Positions 1-14,400 of a stretch of DNA of 64,000 nt are shown piece after piece. Under the pieces are notes generated by a model, which was given only the letters and a program-made list of their open reading frames with translations, was not told the origin of the DNA and searched no databases. Position numbers and translations under genes: made by a program. The stretch comes from Gibbula magus. Taxonomy: Eukaryota > Mollusca > Gastropoda > Trochida > Trochidae. Position 1 is the first letter of the stretch. Each line of letters opens with the position of its first letter. The DNA is taken from the NCBI GenBank assembly GCA_936450465.1, contig OW388303.1, positions 6,883,193 through 6,947,192 of the forward strand. Direction: 5' to 3'.

Positions 1-1107
1 TATATGAGATAAATGACATGTTTATTGAAATTAGTTTGAGGGATGATGACGTCTTCCTGTCTGTACGCCGATACACTTGTTTTAACTAATCCGGTCCAGG
101 AACGGCGTACGCCGGACACGTGGCCGGTGTATACGCCGCTAAAACGAATCAAGCATAGCCATTGGCCCTGTGTTTTGATTAGCCATATGCCTTTGATATT
201 TGAAATGGGCATCAACTATGAGGACCCTTTTCAGATGAGGTCACAAGTTATTGACCTAATGACTTTGACCCTAACTTCGGTAACATTTTTCGAAAACTTT
301 AACCCTTATTACAACTTTTGATTAGTCAGTACTAATTCTTAGACACTCGATACGCGCATTCATTCCCTTTTGTTTAGACTTTTCAGTTGAAGTCTAAGTT
401 AATTCTGACTTTGTGACCTTGCATGAAACAATTTTTGGAAATGTAATCCTTGGCCACACGATTGTTTGATCAGTTGATCCTTAATATATTATAATGGGAT
501 CATTCACATGATGTAGTATTACCTTGCTTACCTTATGTATATTTAAAATATATATGCAACACAAACTGACAACTATGCTTATACCAGGAAGCACCAGTGT
601 GTACCTGGTTTACGTATTCCACAGCAATAACTCATCATTTAATATTACCAGCAATAGTCCACGAACTTAACTGAATGTGACCAACACAGAACCACGCCAA
701 TTGAAGGCGAACTTTACTGAATGTCATCAATTAAGCTTTTCACATAACCACGCACCACCGTTGACAACAAGCGCAACAACAACAACAGCAACAATAAAAT
801 CAGCAACAACACCAACAACGACAATAACAACAGCACCAACAACGGTATCGGATGTAGTCTAACACTTAGACTCTAAACAATTTTTTTTTAAAATAAATAA
901 AACCATTTCTTACAGTCTCCTTTTCAATATTTAATAACATGGTGATATTTTCAGAATATATATTTTTTTCATAGATACGCAGACGATACTGAACTTCCAT
1001 CCATTAAATACCATTTTATTAAACGAGTGAATAATTTGGTTTGAAATGAGCGAAAGCGATTTTGAAATCAAATCATTCACGAGTTTTATAAATTGGTATT
1101 ATATGGA
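1..1107. other. Gene-free AT-rich stretch
   Basis: No coding exon is recognisable. An ACA/ACC-rich simple repeat at about 765-845 gives a short Thr-rich frame that I treat as a by-product of the repeat. Confidence 0.5.
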
Positions 1108-1548
1108 AGGTGGTGGCACGTGGTCCTGTGCATAGCTCAGTCGACCGCTATCAGTGAAGTTCAGCAACAACGGGCGTGGCTCGCTGGATGGGTGGGTTAC
1201 CCGCCTCATTGCTGAATAAAAACTGAGAGTTTGAAGGGTGATTCCCTGCCCCACACTGAGACAATAACAGAGAGGCTCGTTGAGAGGCTCGTGGTGTCAC
1301 CTTGGGCAAGGGACTTTATTCGAAATGTGCCTCTGTTCACTCAGCAGTTCAATTGAGTACCTGGTTTGGAAGTGAAGGCAATGTGACTGATAACCTTCGA
1401 GCGCCTTAATTGGCAGCCGCGGTTGCATACTCCAAGGGGAGTTGAGAATGAAAAATAGAAAGACATTGGTCCTTATACCAGGGTAATAATGTGAATTTAT
1501 AGCGCCACTGAGCATCTCGACGGTGGATATTAGGCGCTCTATAAATGA

Positions 1549-1583
<35 letters not shown>
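1108..1583 (+). mobile_element. SINE-like element with (ATT)n tail
   Basis: A GC-richer block of about 470 bp ends in a 'ggcgctctataaatgaatt' type 3' end followed by an (ATT)n run at about 1549-1582. An inner 'caccttgggcaagggactt' box resembles conserved central domains of metazoan SINEs. The 5' end is uncertain and I could not define a target-site duplication. Confidence 0.6.
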
Positions 1584-4236
1584 GGAAGTTTTGTATTTAT
1601 TATCTGCAGAAATTAATCAAGCGAAATTGCCAACAGTGTGCTGAAACGTAAGCCTTCTGCGAGCCATGTTACACTGAAATTGTTACCATTGTGACGTCAC
1701 AACTACCCGCTATTTCATTTAATATATTGATATGTCGTAGGTGTTGGTACGACTTGGAGCGGTAAGAATATCACCTAAACATCATTCATTATCCGTATGA
1801 ATCATCAAACACCTACATTGTGCTATATGTGATTCAGAATGAGCAGGTAAGTTGTATTTCCTTTACCCACCCGATGACGAAGATTGATTATATACCCACT
1901 CCTACCTTTTGATAACAAAGTTTTCCTATGTGTGTGCTTTACAATGTAGGCAGTCCCCGTGTCGTGTCTGTGTGTCGTCGTTACGCATATTTCCCTTACA
2001 TGGTAAAAAGAAGAATATTTTATAACAGCAATTGACACACGAGGTCATATAGGGATAAATTGGTACTTTGCTATACGGCTTGACCCAATTTGTAAACCCG
2101 GAAGTAAAAAGGAGTTACACAATCATATTGTGTCACATTGAGGGACCTATACGGATAGCATTATCATTTAAAATATGGTTGTCTCAACATAAGTATCGGT
2201 GTTCTTATATCCATGTATCTTTTGTGCGAATTGTGTGGGTTTTGAAAAAGATTAGGGTCAAATGTGTAGACCTAAAACATGTTTTCTTCAGGATCATAAA
2301 GCATTATATTGTCTTTTTAAATCATGTTTAATCTTATGGGTTTTCTATTGATAGTATACCATGTTATTAGATTGTAATCCATGCAATATATGTAGAAATA
2401 TAGAACATTATTTGATAATAAAAGGTGGTATACGCCCTATATATCTATATTGCCCTTATGAGGTTCGATAATCATATGGATGCCTTATTGTACTGCATAT
2501 TTCCTGCATGCATGATGTCATGTACTTGTCACGGTTAATATGAGGGTATTTTTACTATGTACTATGTTAATCATGCATGTGTTGTATACAAAGAACATCC
2601 GCATGGTCAGATATGTCAACATTTTAATCCCATCCGTGTTCTCCATATATGGTTTATGTAATCAACCAGGAAGTAAAATACACGGTGAAGACTGAAGTCC
2701 CGTTCTTCTGTATGTGCGGTATATATACGCTGTACACCACAACCAACTGACGTACATATATGTACTGTGTTTGATGCCATATAGACATACGCTGTAAAAC
2801 ACCGATACCAACTATATGTGCGAATTGGATTGACATACGCTGTGTATGATACCATAGACATTCTCAGTAATACACCATTATCAACTATATGTGCGAATTG
2901 GATTGACATACATTGTGTATGATGCCAAAGACATTATCTGTAGTACACCAATATGAGTTATTGATGTAGAGCTTGCCTATGGCATTCTTTGTAGGATGTT
3001 ATATTCATGCACGCTGTGGGCTGTATAGGCTACCCTTGGCAACTAATTGTGTACTGCGGTGTGTATGGGATTGTCATACTTGAGTGTGTATCGGATGTCA
3101 TACAAATGTATGTTCTCTAGAACGGAATATACACATACGCCGTACATTACGGTCAACTGTTGATGTACCGACATGTTTGTGGGGGTTTGTGACATACTCA
3201 AATTCTGTGTTATTAATATGAAATGGATAACCAACGTTTAAAATTTATGAAATATGTATAAAGCGGACTTTGACAAAGTGTGGATGTGTGTTGAAGCGGA
3301 TTTCTCAATTTGAACGTGATCTGAGTTCATAGCCGGATTATAATGGATAATACAAACAACGGGATGAGAAAATTCGTTTAAAAACTGTTGATATATTTTG
3401 AGGATAGGACTCACATTTGAAACACTATTCTTGTTCACAGGGAAACACAATAGCTCCGGTTTGGGTGAATAAATGATAGCGGACTTGTATCTGAGGTAAT
3501 GATTTAACATTTTAAACGGAATCCTTTTGTATATCTACAGGGAGTACTAAAACTACACCTCTGTATGTGAAGATCGTGACGTGTTTGGAAGACGAAGACA
3601 CGTTTTTCTCCGATGTTTAAAGGAAAGGGTCAAACGTGTCAAAAGTGGTTGAGTATAGGCCTATGTTATAAAGTCTACTAGGTCTATATCTACACAAAAA
3701 AAACCCAGATCTTATATACCTTGACGAGTTATTGTGGATACGGGTATCCTTGTAACGACCTTAAATTGTAAAAGTGAACTTCTGGATACATGTAATAATT
3801 GAATAAAATTTCATATAAAAGACGACTGTAAAATTTGGAAGACAGATATGACTCTAGTTTGAATAATGATCTTAGAATACCATAACTGAAAGCTGAAATC
3901 TGTCCATAGCGGTGTGATTTTGAGCGTAAATTTGGAGCCTGCAGATACGTCAATAGGAGTCGACTCCTCCATCACTGATCTCATCTCAAGTCTGATCTGC
4001 CTTCATCTTGTCGTGTTCATATGGAAATAAGCCAGTATATGCTTTCCATACAAGCAGAAGTCTTAAGTAACACTGGAATAGACTTCACAGGACGTGGCCT
4101 TCACTAATTTGTGTTCCTTTACGCGAAAAACAGTGTGCTTCCAGATAGTATGCACACATACAGAAGTGTTTATTAGTTCTGGAATTGTCTTAGAAGGTTT
4201 TGGTCTCCAGTCCGAAGTAATCTGTGTTGTGCTAAA
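1584..4236. other. Gene-free intergenic stretch upstream of the IAP-like gene
   Basis: No exon-like segment with protein similarity is seen on either strand. It holds the short diverged repeat at 2770-2935; otherwise it is AT-rich unique sequence. The IAP promoter presumably lies at its right end, but I see no clear core element. Confidence 0.45.
2770..2935. repeat. Diverged direct repeat, about 72-bp unit
   Basis: Two full units and a partial one share 'ctatatgtgcgaattggatt' followed by 'gacatac..tgtgtatgat.cca'. Unit starts near 2808 and 2880 give a period of about 72 bp. No function is evident. Confidence 0.6.
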
Positions 4237-5034
4237 ATGGATAGGCCTGTATATAAAGACGGTTCGAATGTTTCCAAGACGGGGGACGATGTTGGACACC
4301 GTGATTACGTCTGTCAAGATGGCGATCTTAAATCTGAACATTGTCGTCTGCTTACGTTCTCAAAATGGCCGACCTGGTCCGGTCAATGTCCGACAAAACT
4401 AGCCGAGGCCGGTCTCTACTACACGGGCAATGGCGATAAAACTAGGTGTGCATTTTGCACGGGAGTTGTGTTGCACTGGAACGCATGTGATGTACCGATT
4501 GTGGAACATAGACGGTTGCATCCCAAATGTCCATTTATTCAAGGAAAATATGTTGGAAACATTCCACTGCAATCGGGGTCTGAAGTGTCAAGGAATTTTA
4601 CAAATGGTCATTATTGCAAAAGATCAAAACATACATGTAAACGGGATCACGAACCTTTGACCCCGCGCCCGTGTCGTGTATCTGGAAATGTTGTGCCCCA
4701 GATCACATGTCGTATTTCTGGAAACGTTGAAAAACAGCAATTCTTTCCTGTTTCTGGGAATTTCGATTTCTCCAAAGAAGCAAACAGAATACGTTCCTTT
4801 GTCAAGTGGCCTAGAGACAGAACTCAAACAATCGAGGACTTGGCTAGAGCTGGGTTCTACCATGTCCCTACAGAACATAAACCAGACAGGGTCATGTGCG
4901 CTTACTGTAAAGGGAAATTGTATAACTGGAGATTTGGAGACGACCCCTGGATTGAGCATGCGCGGTGTTCCCCTAAATGTCCTTACATAGTGTTGTGTGT
5001 GGGGGACGATGTCATAAGAGATCTTGTGAATTGA
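4237..5034 (+). CDS. BIR-domain (IAP-like) protein, two BIRs, no RING
   Basis: A 265-residue protein from one uninterrupted frame. Two baculoviral IAP repeat folds are clear. BIR1 (about residues 37-100) has zinc ligands C71, C74, H91 and C98. BIR2 (about 184-250) has C221, C224, H241 and C248. Both follow CX2C-X16-H-X6-C and start with the typical R-x-x-(T/S)-F-x-K-W-P. The linker carries three short SGN-containing repeats. IAP-family BIRs bind caspases or IBM-containing partners; many also have a C-terminal RING ubiquitin ligase, absent here because the frame stops 15 residues after BIR2. The first ATG after an in-frame TAG at 4174 was chosen. A 5' exon cannot be excluded. A poly(A) signal lies 90 bp downstream. 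The lack of introns suggests a retrocopy or a lineage-specific duplicate; activity against caspases is unknown. Confidence 0.88.
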   Translation: MDRPVYKDGSNVSKTGDDVGHRDYVCQDGDLKSEHCRLLTFSKWPTWSGQCPTKLAEAGLYYTGNGDKTRCAFCTGVVLHWNACDVPIVEHRRLHPKCPFIQGKYVGNIPLQSGSEVSRNFTNGHYCKRSKHTCKRDHEPLTPRPCRVSGNVVPQITCRISGNVEKQQFFPVSGNFDFSKEANRIRSFVKWPRDRTQTIEDLARAGFYHVPTEHKPDRVMCAYCKGKLYNWRFGDDPWIEHARCSPKCPYIVLCVGDDVIRDLVN

Positions 5035-5123
5035 AGTATGCTGCGTTATGTTTTATTCTTATGACAATGTATACATGTTGTCAAGTATCGTTGGTATACC
5101 ATATACATTTATATACTTTTGTC

Positions 5124-5129
5124 AATAAA
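5124..5129 (+). promoter_or_regulatory. Poly(A) signal AATAAA for the IAP-like gene
   Basis: A canonical AATAAA lies 90 bp after the stop codon of the BIR gene on the same strand, with a T/G-rich stretch following. Confidence 0.5.
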
Positions 5130-5249
5130 CATTCAGATAATGACTTTATTTACTTGTTTATAATCATTCAAACGAAAGTCGGACACAGAGAGCTTCAACG
5201 TTTGCTGCACAAAGATGTTGAATCTCATATTTTATTGTAACATCTTGGC

Positions 5250-5610
5250 GCTTCATCAATGTCCATGTAAAAATTATTCACTGCATACAAGATTTCACAT
5301 CTCATTGTCCATAAGACATTGTCAATAAGACTTCACATTTCTTTGTCAATAAGACGTCAATAAGACTTCACATTTCTTTGTCAATAAGACGCCAATAAGA
5401 CTTCACATCTCATTCTCAATAAGACGTTTTCAATGACTTCAAATCTCATTGTCCATAAGACGTCAATGAGTCTTCACATTTCCTTGTCCATCAGACGTTG
5501 TCAATAGGACTTCGCATCTTATTGTCAAAAATACTTTACATATCATGATCAATAATACATCACATTTCATTGTCAATAATGCACCACATCTTGTCAATAA
5601 GTAAGACTTC
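5250..5610. repeat. Degenerate tandem repeat, about 24-bp core
   Basis: Imperfect copies of 'cacatctcattgtcaataag' and 'gacttcacatttctttgtc' recur throughout. The units vary in length and have drifted. Short antisense frames here are produced by the repeat. Confidence 0.7.
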
Positions 5611-5620
5611 CAATCTTCTC

Positions 5621-7088
5621 GTGTAGACGTGATATAAGCTTCATCCAAATAATGTCACATAATTATGAGTCTTGAAGTAATTGTATACAGAATGTTTAAT
5701 CTTTTAAAAGCTAAAACTTGAAGAATCTTTCTCAAGTTCAGAACATTTGGCAAAGTCTAGATCATCTTGAACTGAGAATAATGATGGTTCAGAGCTCATT
5801 TCTATTTATTTTAAAATGTTATATAAAATATTAGAGTTAAAATATCAGTGTAAAATAGATGGCATCTTAGTCTATAACAGTTTATATATGAAGAATTGTC
5901 AGTTGTTTCGTATGTTTTAAAATCATTATTATTATTATTATTATTAAAGTACACGTACACTTCATGATCAGCAGGTGAGTAACACAGTCCAAATCATTGA
6001 ATCCAACTCATGAATCCAACGCGTTTCTATGAAAACGAGAAAAATGCAATTTTCAAAAATCTGACAATATCAAAAGGCACCACTTAATTTAGTGAGTAAT
6101 GTACATTGGAAGTTTCAGAATGATATCTTGATTTCGAGTTCTGCTCCGGAAACGAAATGATTACGGACGGACGGACGGACCGACGGATATGGATAACGAT
6201 ACGAATACGTTGTATGAATCATGTATAACATACTTTGACAAATACGTTTTATAATTTTCCATTTAAAAATATGACAAACAGATCTTAAGTGTTTGTTATT
6301 ACGGAAAGATGGTCAATGTGAAAGTTCAAATTTTAAAAAGAAATTTAAAGTTTTTATTTTTAAAAGAAGATATCAACATTAAACAGGAAGTGCTAATATC
6401 ACTGATCAGTGGCATTACTTAAATATACATGTACAGAGACTACCTTTATTACTTTGTGTGTATTGGTAAGAAATAAATTTACACTGTAGGTTGACGTGCC
6501 GTCTAAGACCTTAAGTCAACACCCCGGTTAAAGTCAACACCACCAATGAGCGTGACGTATTCATGACCTTCGAACTTTGACCTCTATGCTATTTGCTGTA
6601 CGACATATCGTTTAAGACAAAAGCGGAAGTGGACAGCGGCTGTAACAGTGGACCTATGTAGCTATCAGAAACATAGCTTCTCGGTGATATTGGATGAATT
6701 GAATGGTAGGAATTTGCTGAGGATTCCCTGCGGATTGATATTTTTCGATAAGTCACAAACACCATGTGTGCTATCAGATGGTTGTGATGCAAAAGCTTGA
6801 TTCGTGCCTGTAGACCTCATGGTTAAATGTGTATTGTTATAACTATTGAACACGTTGATAAATAATAGCATAACTAATAAACTTATCAAAACTATTAGTG
6901 ATCACATGTGCATGTAACCAAAACTGTGCAAAAAACTATTAACTACAAGAACAAGAACAAGGTCTCCGACTCATTGAATACCATTCTCATGCTTTACCCC
7001 CCTCATGTTTGAATTACAAATCCCCATTGTATAGCGATATCATGCATATTAATCTCCCTGATTGAGTTTCCTCACCATTGTTTATTTT

Positions 7089-7129
<41 letters not shown>

Positions 7130-8408
7130 TAATCATATTTTGTTATTTTCTTAAATTCCACATGATGTTCTCCGAAACGTCGTGTATTTTCACATCAAAG
7201 AAGTTGTTATCCAGAAAATGTTCCTGTTCTCATGTATACCACTTCTAAATGGTTTTCAAAGACCTATTAACTACAAGTTCCATGCGTATAGAGTTAAAAT
7301 CATATTATATATTTAAATAAAAAACCATTGATGTAACCTAAACATTTTCGTATGCAAAATGAGCTGTTAAAAAGTGCATGTGTCTATGTGTTCTGTAGAT
7401 TGTCACAGAAGGTTTTAAAAATACATGTGTAAAACAAAAGACACCGTACACTATCAAAGGGTTTTAATTATGTATAAGTAAACAAGTTATTGGTGGTTGT
7501 TTATAAACTGAAAGTTTACAACGCAGGAAATCGATATCGTAATTAAAATTAAGGTTTAAAAAAGCATAATTCTATATACAAATAAATTGTTTGTATATGG
7601 GTAGGTATTCTTTTTACCAACGTTTTACATACATGTTACCTACGTTTTAATTACGATATAGAATTCCTGTTGTTAATAATCTGTATGCAGTTTATTCCTT
7701 CGTGTTAAAAAGCATGTCATTGAAACCTTTTACAGTATGAATGTCAATCATATTACATGCAGGCTACTACACAACTAGCTATCACCATTCAGCGCTCGTA
7801 TCATGATACACCCTTTGAACCAGGAAGTGTACTTCTATTGGCTAGACTGAACCAATAACCGTCATCATACCAGGTCGTCCTTTTAAAGGCCAATCACGTG
7901 CCCAGCAGATAGTCAATATCTCTAAAAAAAAATAACTTAACTGTAAGCATGCCATTGAGTACAAAAGAATTGTGAATAAACACGCAATGAAATCAAATAA
8001 TATCTATTAACCGCGGATATATCCTGCGGCGTCATGACAACATGGAGGGGTAATCGATATCTTAACAAACACAGAATGTGAGATCGATTGGTTAGGTAGA
8101 AGTTTAATAAATTTCAGGAAACGTGACAATTCAAAAATGGCATTGAAAAACAATGAGTAAAACTTTGAGCACGACAATGAAAAACAACGGAAAATTTGAA
8201 TACGACAACGAAAAACAAGAATTTGACATACAAAATTACTCTGAAAGGCTGCTATAAAATATAACCATGTTTCCAAGAGAATGAGCTGACCTCGGTTAAC
8301 TACATGTAGTCATCTAATCATAACCTTTTTTGCTATACAAGTAATTTTCACTATTTTATCTGTCATTCTAATTGTGATTTGTTAAAGTGTTAAAAGGATA
8401 TTATGACA
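5621..8408. other. Gene-free AT-rich stretch with microsatellites
   Basis: No gene is supported. It contains (ATT)n near 5926-5945, a GGAC run near 6166-6183 preceded by the 'ctgctccggaaac' motif shared with repeats at 49.5 and 63.2-64 kb, and a (TA)n run at about 7094-7126. Confidence 0.5.
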
Positions 8409-11400
8409 AGAACCAATCACTATAAGTAAAGATCAACTAGTTGATTCACCACAACATTATGATTGTGTTTAAAGCACCAGATAAATCACTATAAGGAAAG
8501 ATCAACTAGTTGATTCACCACAACATTATGATTGTGTTGAAAGCACCAGACAAATAACTATAAGGAATGATCAAGTAGTTGATTCACCACAACATTATGA
8601 TTGTGTTAAAAGCACCAGACAAATCACTATAAGGAAAGATCAACTAGTTGATTCAACACAACATTATGATTGTGTTAAAAGCACCAGATAAATCACTATA
8701 AGGAAAGATGAACTAGTTGATTCACCACAACATTATGATTGTGTTGAAAGCACCAGATAAATCACTATAAGGAAAGATCAACTAGTTGATTCACCACAAC
8801 ATTATGATTGTGTTGAAAGCACCAGATAAATCACTATAAGGAAAGATCAACTGGTTGATTCACCACAACATTATGATTGTGTTGAAAGCACCAGATAAAT
8901 CACTATAAGGAAAGATCAACTAGTTGATTCACCACAACATTATGATTGTGTTGAAAGCACCAACCAAATCACTATAAGGAAAGATGAACTAGTTGATTCA
9001 CCACAACATTATGATTGTGTTGAAAGCACCAGATAAATCACTATAAGGAAAGATCAACTAGTTGATTCACCACAACATTATGATTGTGTTGAAAGCACCA
9101 GACAAATAACTATAAGGAATGATCAACTAGTTGATTCACCACAACATTATGATTGTGTTGAAAGCACCAGATAAATCACTATAAGGAAAGATCAACTAGT
9201 TGATTCACCACAACATTATGATTGTGTTGAAAGCACCAGACAAATAACTATAAGGAATGATCAACTAGTTGATTCAACACAACATTATGATTGTGTTAAA
9301 AGCACCAGATAAATCACTATAAGGAAAGATGAACTAGTTGATTCACCACAACATTATGATTGTGTTGAAAGCACCAGACAAATAACTATAAGGAATGATC
9401 AACTAGTTGATTCAACACAACATTATGATTGTGTTAAAAGCACCAGATAAATCACTATAAGGAAAGATGAACTAGTTGATTCACCACAACATTATGATTG
9501 TGTTGAAAGCACCAGATAAATCACTATAAGGAAAGATGAACTAGTTGATTCACCACAACATTATGATTGTGTTGAAAGCACCAGATAAATCACTATAAGG
9601 AAAGATCAACTGGTTGATTCACCACAACATTATGATTGTGTTGAAAGCACCAGATAAATCACTATAAGGAAAGATCAACTAGTTGATTCACCACAACATT
9701 ATGATTGTGTTGAAAGCACCAACCAAATCACTATAAGGAAAGATGAACTAGTTGATTCACCACAACATTATGATTGTGTTGAAAGCACCAGATAAATCAC
9801 TATAAGGAAAGATCAACTAGTTGATTCACCACAACATTATGATTGTGTTGAAAGCACCAGACAAATAACTATAAGGAATGATCAACTAGTTGATTCAACA
9901 CAACATTATGATTGTGTTGAAAGCACCAGATAAATCACTATAAGGAAAGATCAACTAGTTGATTCACCACAACATTATGATTGTGTTGAAAGCACCAGAC
10001 AAATAACTATAAGGAATGATCAACAGGTTGATTCAACACAACATTATGATTGTGTTGAAAGCACCAGATAAATCACTATAAGGAAAGATCAACTAGTTAA
10101 TTCACCACAACATTATGATTGTGTTGAAAGCACCAGACAAATCACTATAAGGAAAGATCAACTAGTTGATTCACCACAACATTATGATTGTGTTGAAAGC
10201 ACCAGACAAATCACTATAAGGAAAGATCAACTAGTTGATTCACCACAACATTATGATTGTGTTGAAAGCACCAGATAAATCACTATAAGGAAAGATCAAC
10301 TAGTTGATTCACCACAACATTATGATTGTGTTGAAAGCACCAGATAAATCACTATAAGGAAAGATCAACTATTTGATTCACCACAACATTATGATTGTGT
10401 TGAAAGCACCAGATAAATCACTATAAGGAAAGATCAACTAGTTGATTCACCACAACATTATGATTGTGTTGAAAGAACCAGACAAATAACTATAAGGAAT
10501 GATCACCTAGTTGATTCAACACAACATTATGATTGTGTTGAAAGCACCAGACAAATCATTATAAGGAAAGGTCAACTAGTTGATTCACCACAACATTATC
10601 ATTGTGTTGAAAGCACCAGACAAATCACTATAAGGAAAGATGAACTAGTTGATTCAACACAACATTATGATTGTGTTGAAAGCACCAGATAAATCATTAT
10701 AAGGAAAGGTCAACTAGTTGATTCAACACAACATTATGATTGTGTTAAAAGCACCAGACAAATCATTATAAGGAAAGGTCAACTAGTTGATTCACCACAA
10801 CATTATGATTGTGTTGAAAGCACCAGACAAATCACTATAAGGAAAGGTCAACTAGTTGATTCACCACAACATTATGATTGTGTTGAAAGCACCAGATTAA
10901 TCACTATAAGGAAAGATCAACTAGTTGATTCACCACAACATTATGATTGTGTTGAAAGCACCAGACAAATCACTATGAGGAAAGATCAACTAGTTAATTC
11001 ACCACAACATTATGATTGTGTTGACAGCACCAGACAAATCACTATAAGGAATGATCAACTAGTTGATTCAACACAACATTATGATTGTGTTGAAAGCACC
11101 AGATAAATCACTATAAGGAAAGATCAACTAGTTTATTCACCACAACATTATGATTGTGTTGAAAGCACCAGACAAATCACTATAAGGAAAGATGAACTAG
11201 TTGATTCACCACAACATTATGATTGTGTTGAAAGCACCAGACAAATCACTATAAGGAAAGATCAACTAGTTGATTCACCACAACATTATGATTGTGTTGA
11301 AAGCACCAGATAAATCACTATAAGGAAAGATCAACTAGTTTATTCACCACAACATTATGATTGTGTTGAAAGCACCAGATAAATCACTATAAGGAAAGAT

Positions 11401-14400
11401 CAACTAGTTGATTCACCACAACATTATGATTGTGTTGAAAGCACCAGACAAATAACTATAAGGAATGATCAACTAGTTGATTCAACACAACATTATGATT
11501 GTGTTGAAAGCACCAGACAAATCACTATAAGGAAAGATCAACTAGTTAATTCACCACAACATTATGATTGTGTTGAAAGCACCAGACAAATCACTATAAG
11601 GAAAGATCATGATTCACCACAACATTATGATTGTGTTGAAAGCACCAGACAAATCACTATAAGGAAAGATCAACTAGTTGATTCACCACAACATTATGAT
11701 TGTGTTGAAAGCACCAGATAAATCACTATAAGGAAAGATCAACTAGTTGATTCACCACAACATTATGATTGTGTTGAAAGCACCAGATAAATCACTATAA
11801 GGAAAGATGAACTAGTTGATTCACCACAACATTATGATTGTGTTGAAAGCACCAGATAAATCACTATAAGGAAAGATCAACTAGTTGATTCACCACAACA
11901 TTATGATTGTGTTGAAAGAACCAGACAAATAACTATAAGGAATGATCAACTAGTTGATTCAACACAACATTATGATTGTGTTGAAAGCACCAGACAAATC
12001 ATTATAAGGAAAGGTCAACTAGTTGATTCACCACAACATTATAATTGTGTTGAAAGCACCAGACAAATCACTATAAGGAAAGATGAACTAGTTGATTCAC
12101 CACAACATTATGATTGTGTTGAAAGCACCAGATAAATCATTATAAGGAAAGGTCAACTAGTTGATTCAACACAACATTATGATTGTGTTAAAAGCACCAG
12201 ACAAATCATTATAAGGAAAGGTCAACTAGTTGATTCACCACAACATTATGATTGTGTTGAAAACACCAGACAAATCACTATAAGGAAAGGTCAACTAGTT
12301 GATTCACCACAACATTATGATTGTGTTAAAAGCACCAGATTAATCACTATAAGGAAAAATCAACTAGTTGATTCACCACAACATTATGATTGTGTTAAAA
12401 GCACCAGACAAATCACTATAAGGAAAGATCAACTAGTTAAGTCACCACAACATTATGATTGTGTTGACAGCACCAGAAAAATCACTATAAGGAATGATCA
12501 ACTAGTTGATTCAACACAACATTATGATTGTGTTGAAAGCACCAGATAAATCACTATAAGGAAAGATCAACTAGTTAATTCACCACAACATTATGATTGT
12601 GTTGAAAGCACCAGACAAATCACTATAAGGAAAGATCAACTAGTTGATTCACCACAACATTATGATTGTGTTGAAAGCACCAGACAAATCACTATAAGGA
12701 AAGATCAACTAGTTGATTCACCACAACATTATGATTGTGTTGAAAGCACCAGATAAATCACTATAAGGAAAGATGAACTAGTTTATTCACCACAACATTA
12801 TGATTGTGTTGAAAGCACCAGATAAATCACTATAAGGAAAGATCAACTAGTTGATTCACCACAACATTATGATTGTGTTGAAAGCACCAGACAAATAACT
12901 ATAAGGAATGATCAACTAGTTGATTCAACACAACATTATGATTGTGTTGAAAGCACCAGATAAATCACTATAAGGAAAGATCAACTAGTTAATTCACCAC
13001 AACATTATGATTGTGTTGAAAGCACCAGACAAATCACTATAAGGAAAGATCAACTAGTTGATTCACCACAACATTATGATTGTGTTGAAAGCACCAGACA
13101 AATCACTATAAGGAAAGATCAACTAGTTGATTCACCACAACATTATGATTGTGTTGAAAGCACCAGATAAATCACTATAAGGAAAGATCAACTAGTTGAT
13201 TCACCACAACATTATGATTGTGTTGAAAGCACCAGATAAATCACTATAAGGAAAGATCAACTAGTTGATTCACCACAACATTATGATTGTGTTGAAAGCA
13301 CCAGATAAATCACTATAAGGAAAGATCAACTAGTTGATTCAACACAACATTATGATTGTGTTGAAAGCACCAGATAAATCACTATAAGGAAAGATCAACT
13401 AGTTGATTCACCACAACATTATGATTGTGTTGAAAGAACCAGACAAATAACTATAAGGAATGATCAACTAGTTGATTCAACACAACATTATGATTGTGTT
13501 AAAAGCACCAGACAAATCATTATAAGGAAAGGTCAACTAGTTGATTCACCACAACATTATCATTGTGTTGAAAGCACCAGACAAATCACTATAAGGAAAG
13601 ATGAACTAGTTGATTCACCACAACATAATGATTGTGTTGAAAGCACCAGACAAATAACTATAAGGAATGATCAAGTAGTTAATTCACCACAACATTATGA
13701 TTGTGTTGAAAGCACCAGACAAATCACTATAAGGAAAGATCATGATTCACCACAACATTATGATTGTGTTGAAAGCACCAGACAAATCACTATAAGGAAA
13801 GATCAACTAGTTGATTCACCACAACATTATGATTGTGTTGAAAGCACCAGATAAATCACTATAAGGAAAGATCAACTAGTTGATTCACCACAACATTATG
13901 ATTGTGTTGAAAGCACCAGATAAATCACTATAAGGAAAGATCAACTAGTTGATTCACCACAACATTATGATTGTGTTGAAAGCACCAGATAAATCACTAT
14001 AAGGAAAGATCAACTAGTTGATTCACCACAACATTATGATTGTGTTGAAAGAACCAGACAAATAACTATAAGGAATGATCAACTAGTTGATTCAACACAA
14101 CATTATGATTGTGTTGAAAGCACCAGACAAATCATTATAAGGAAAGGTCAACTAGTTGATTCACCACAACATTATAATTGTGTTGAAAGCACCAGACAAA
14201 TCACTATAAGGAAAGATGAACTAGTTGATTCACCACAACATTATGATTGTGTTGAAAGCACCAGATAAATCATTATAAGGAAAGGTCAACTAGTTGATTC
14301 AACACAACATTATGATTGTGTTAAAAGCACCAGACAAATCATTATAAGGAAAGGTCAACTAGTTGATTCACCACAACATTATGATTGTGTTGAAAACACC

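Noticed and set aside
677..862. Thr-rich 61-codon frame
   Set aside because: Product of an ACA/ACC simple repeat; no start context or splice support.
4624..4959. Antisense 111-codon frame in the BIR gene
   Set aside because: Shadow of the BIR coding strand with no recognisable motif.
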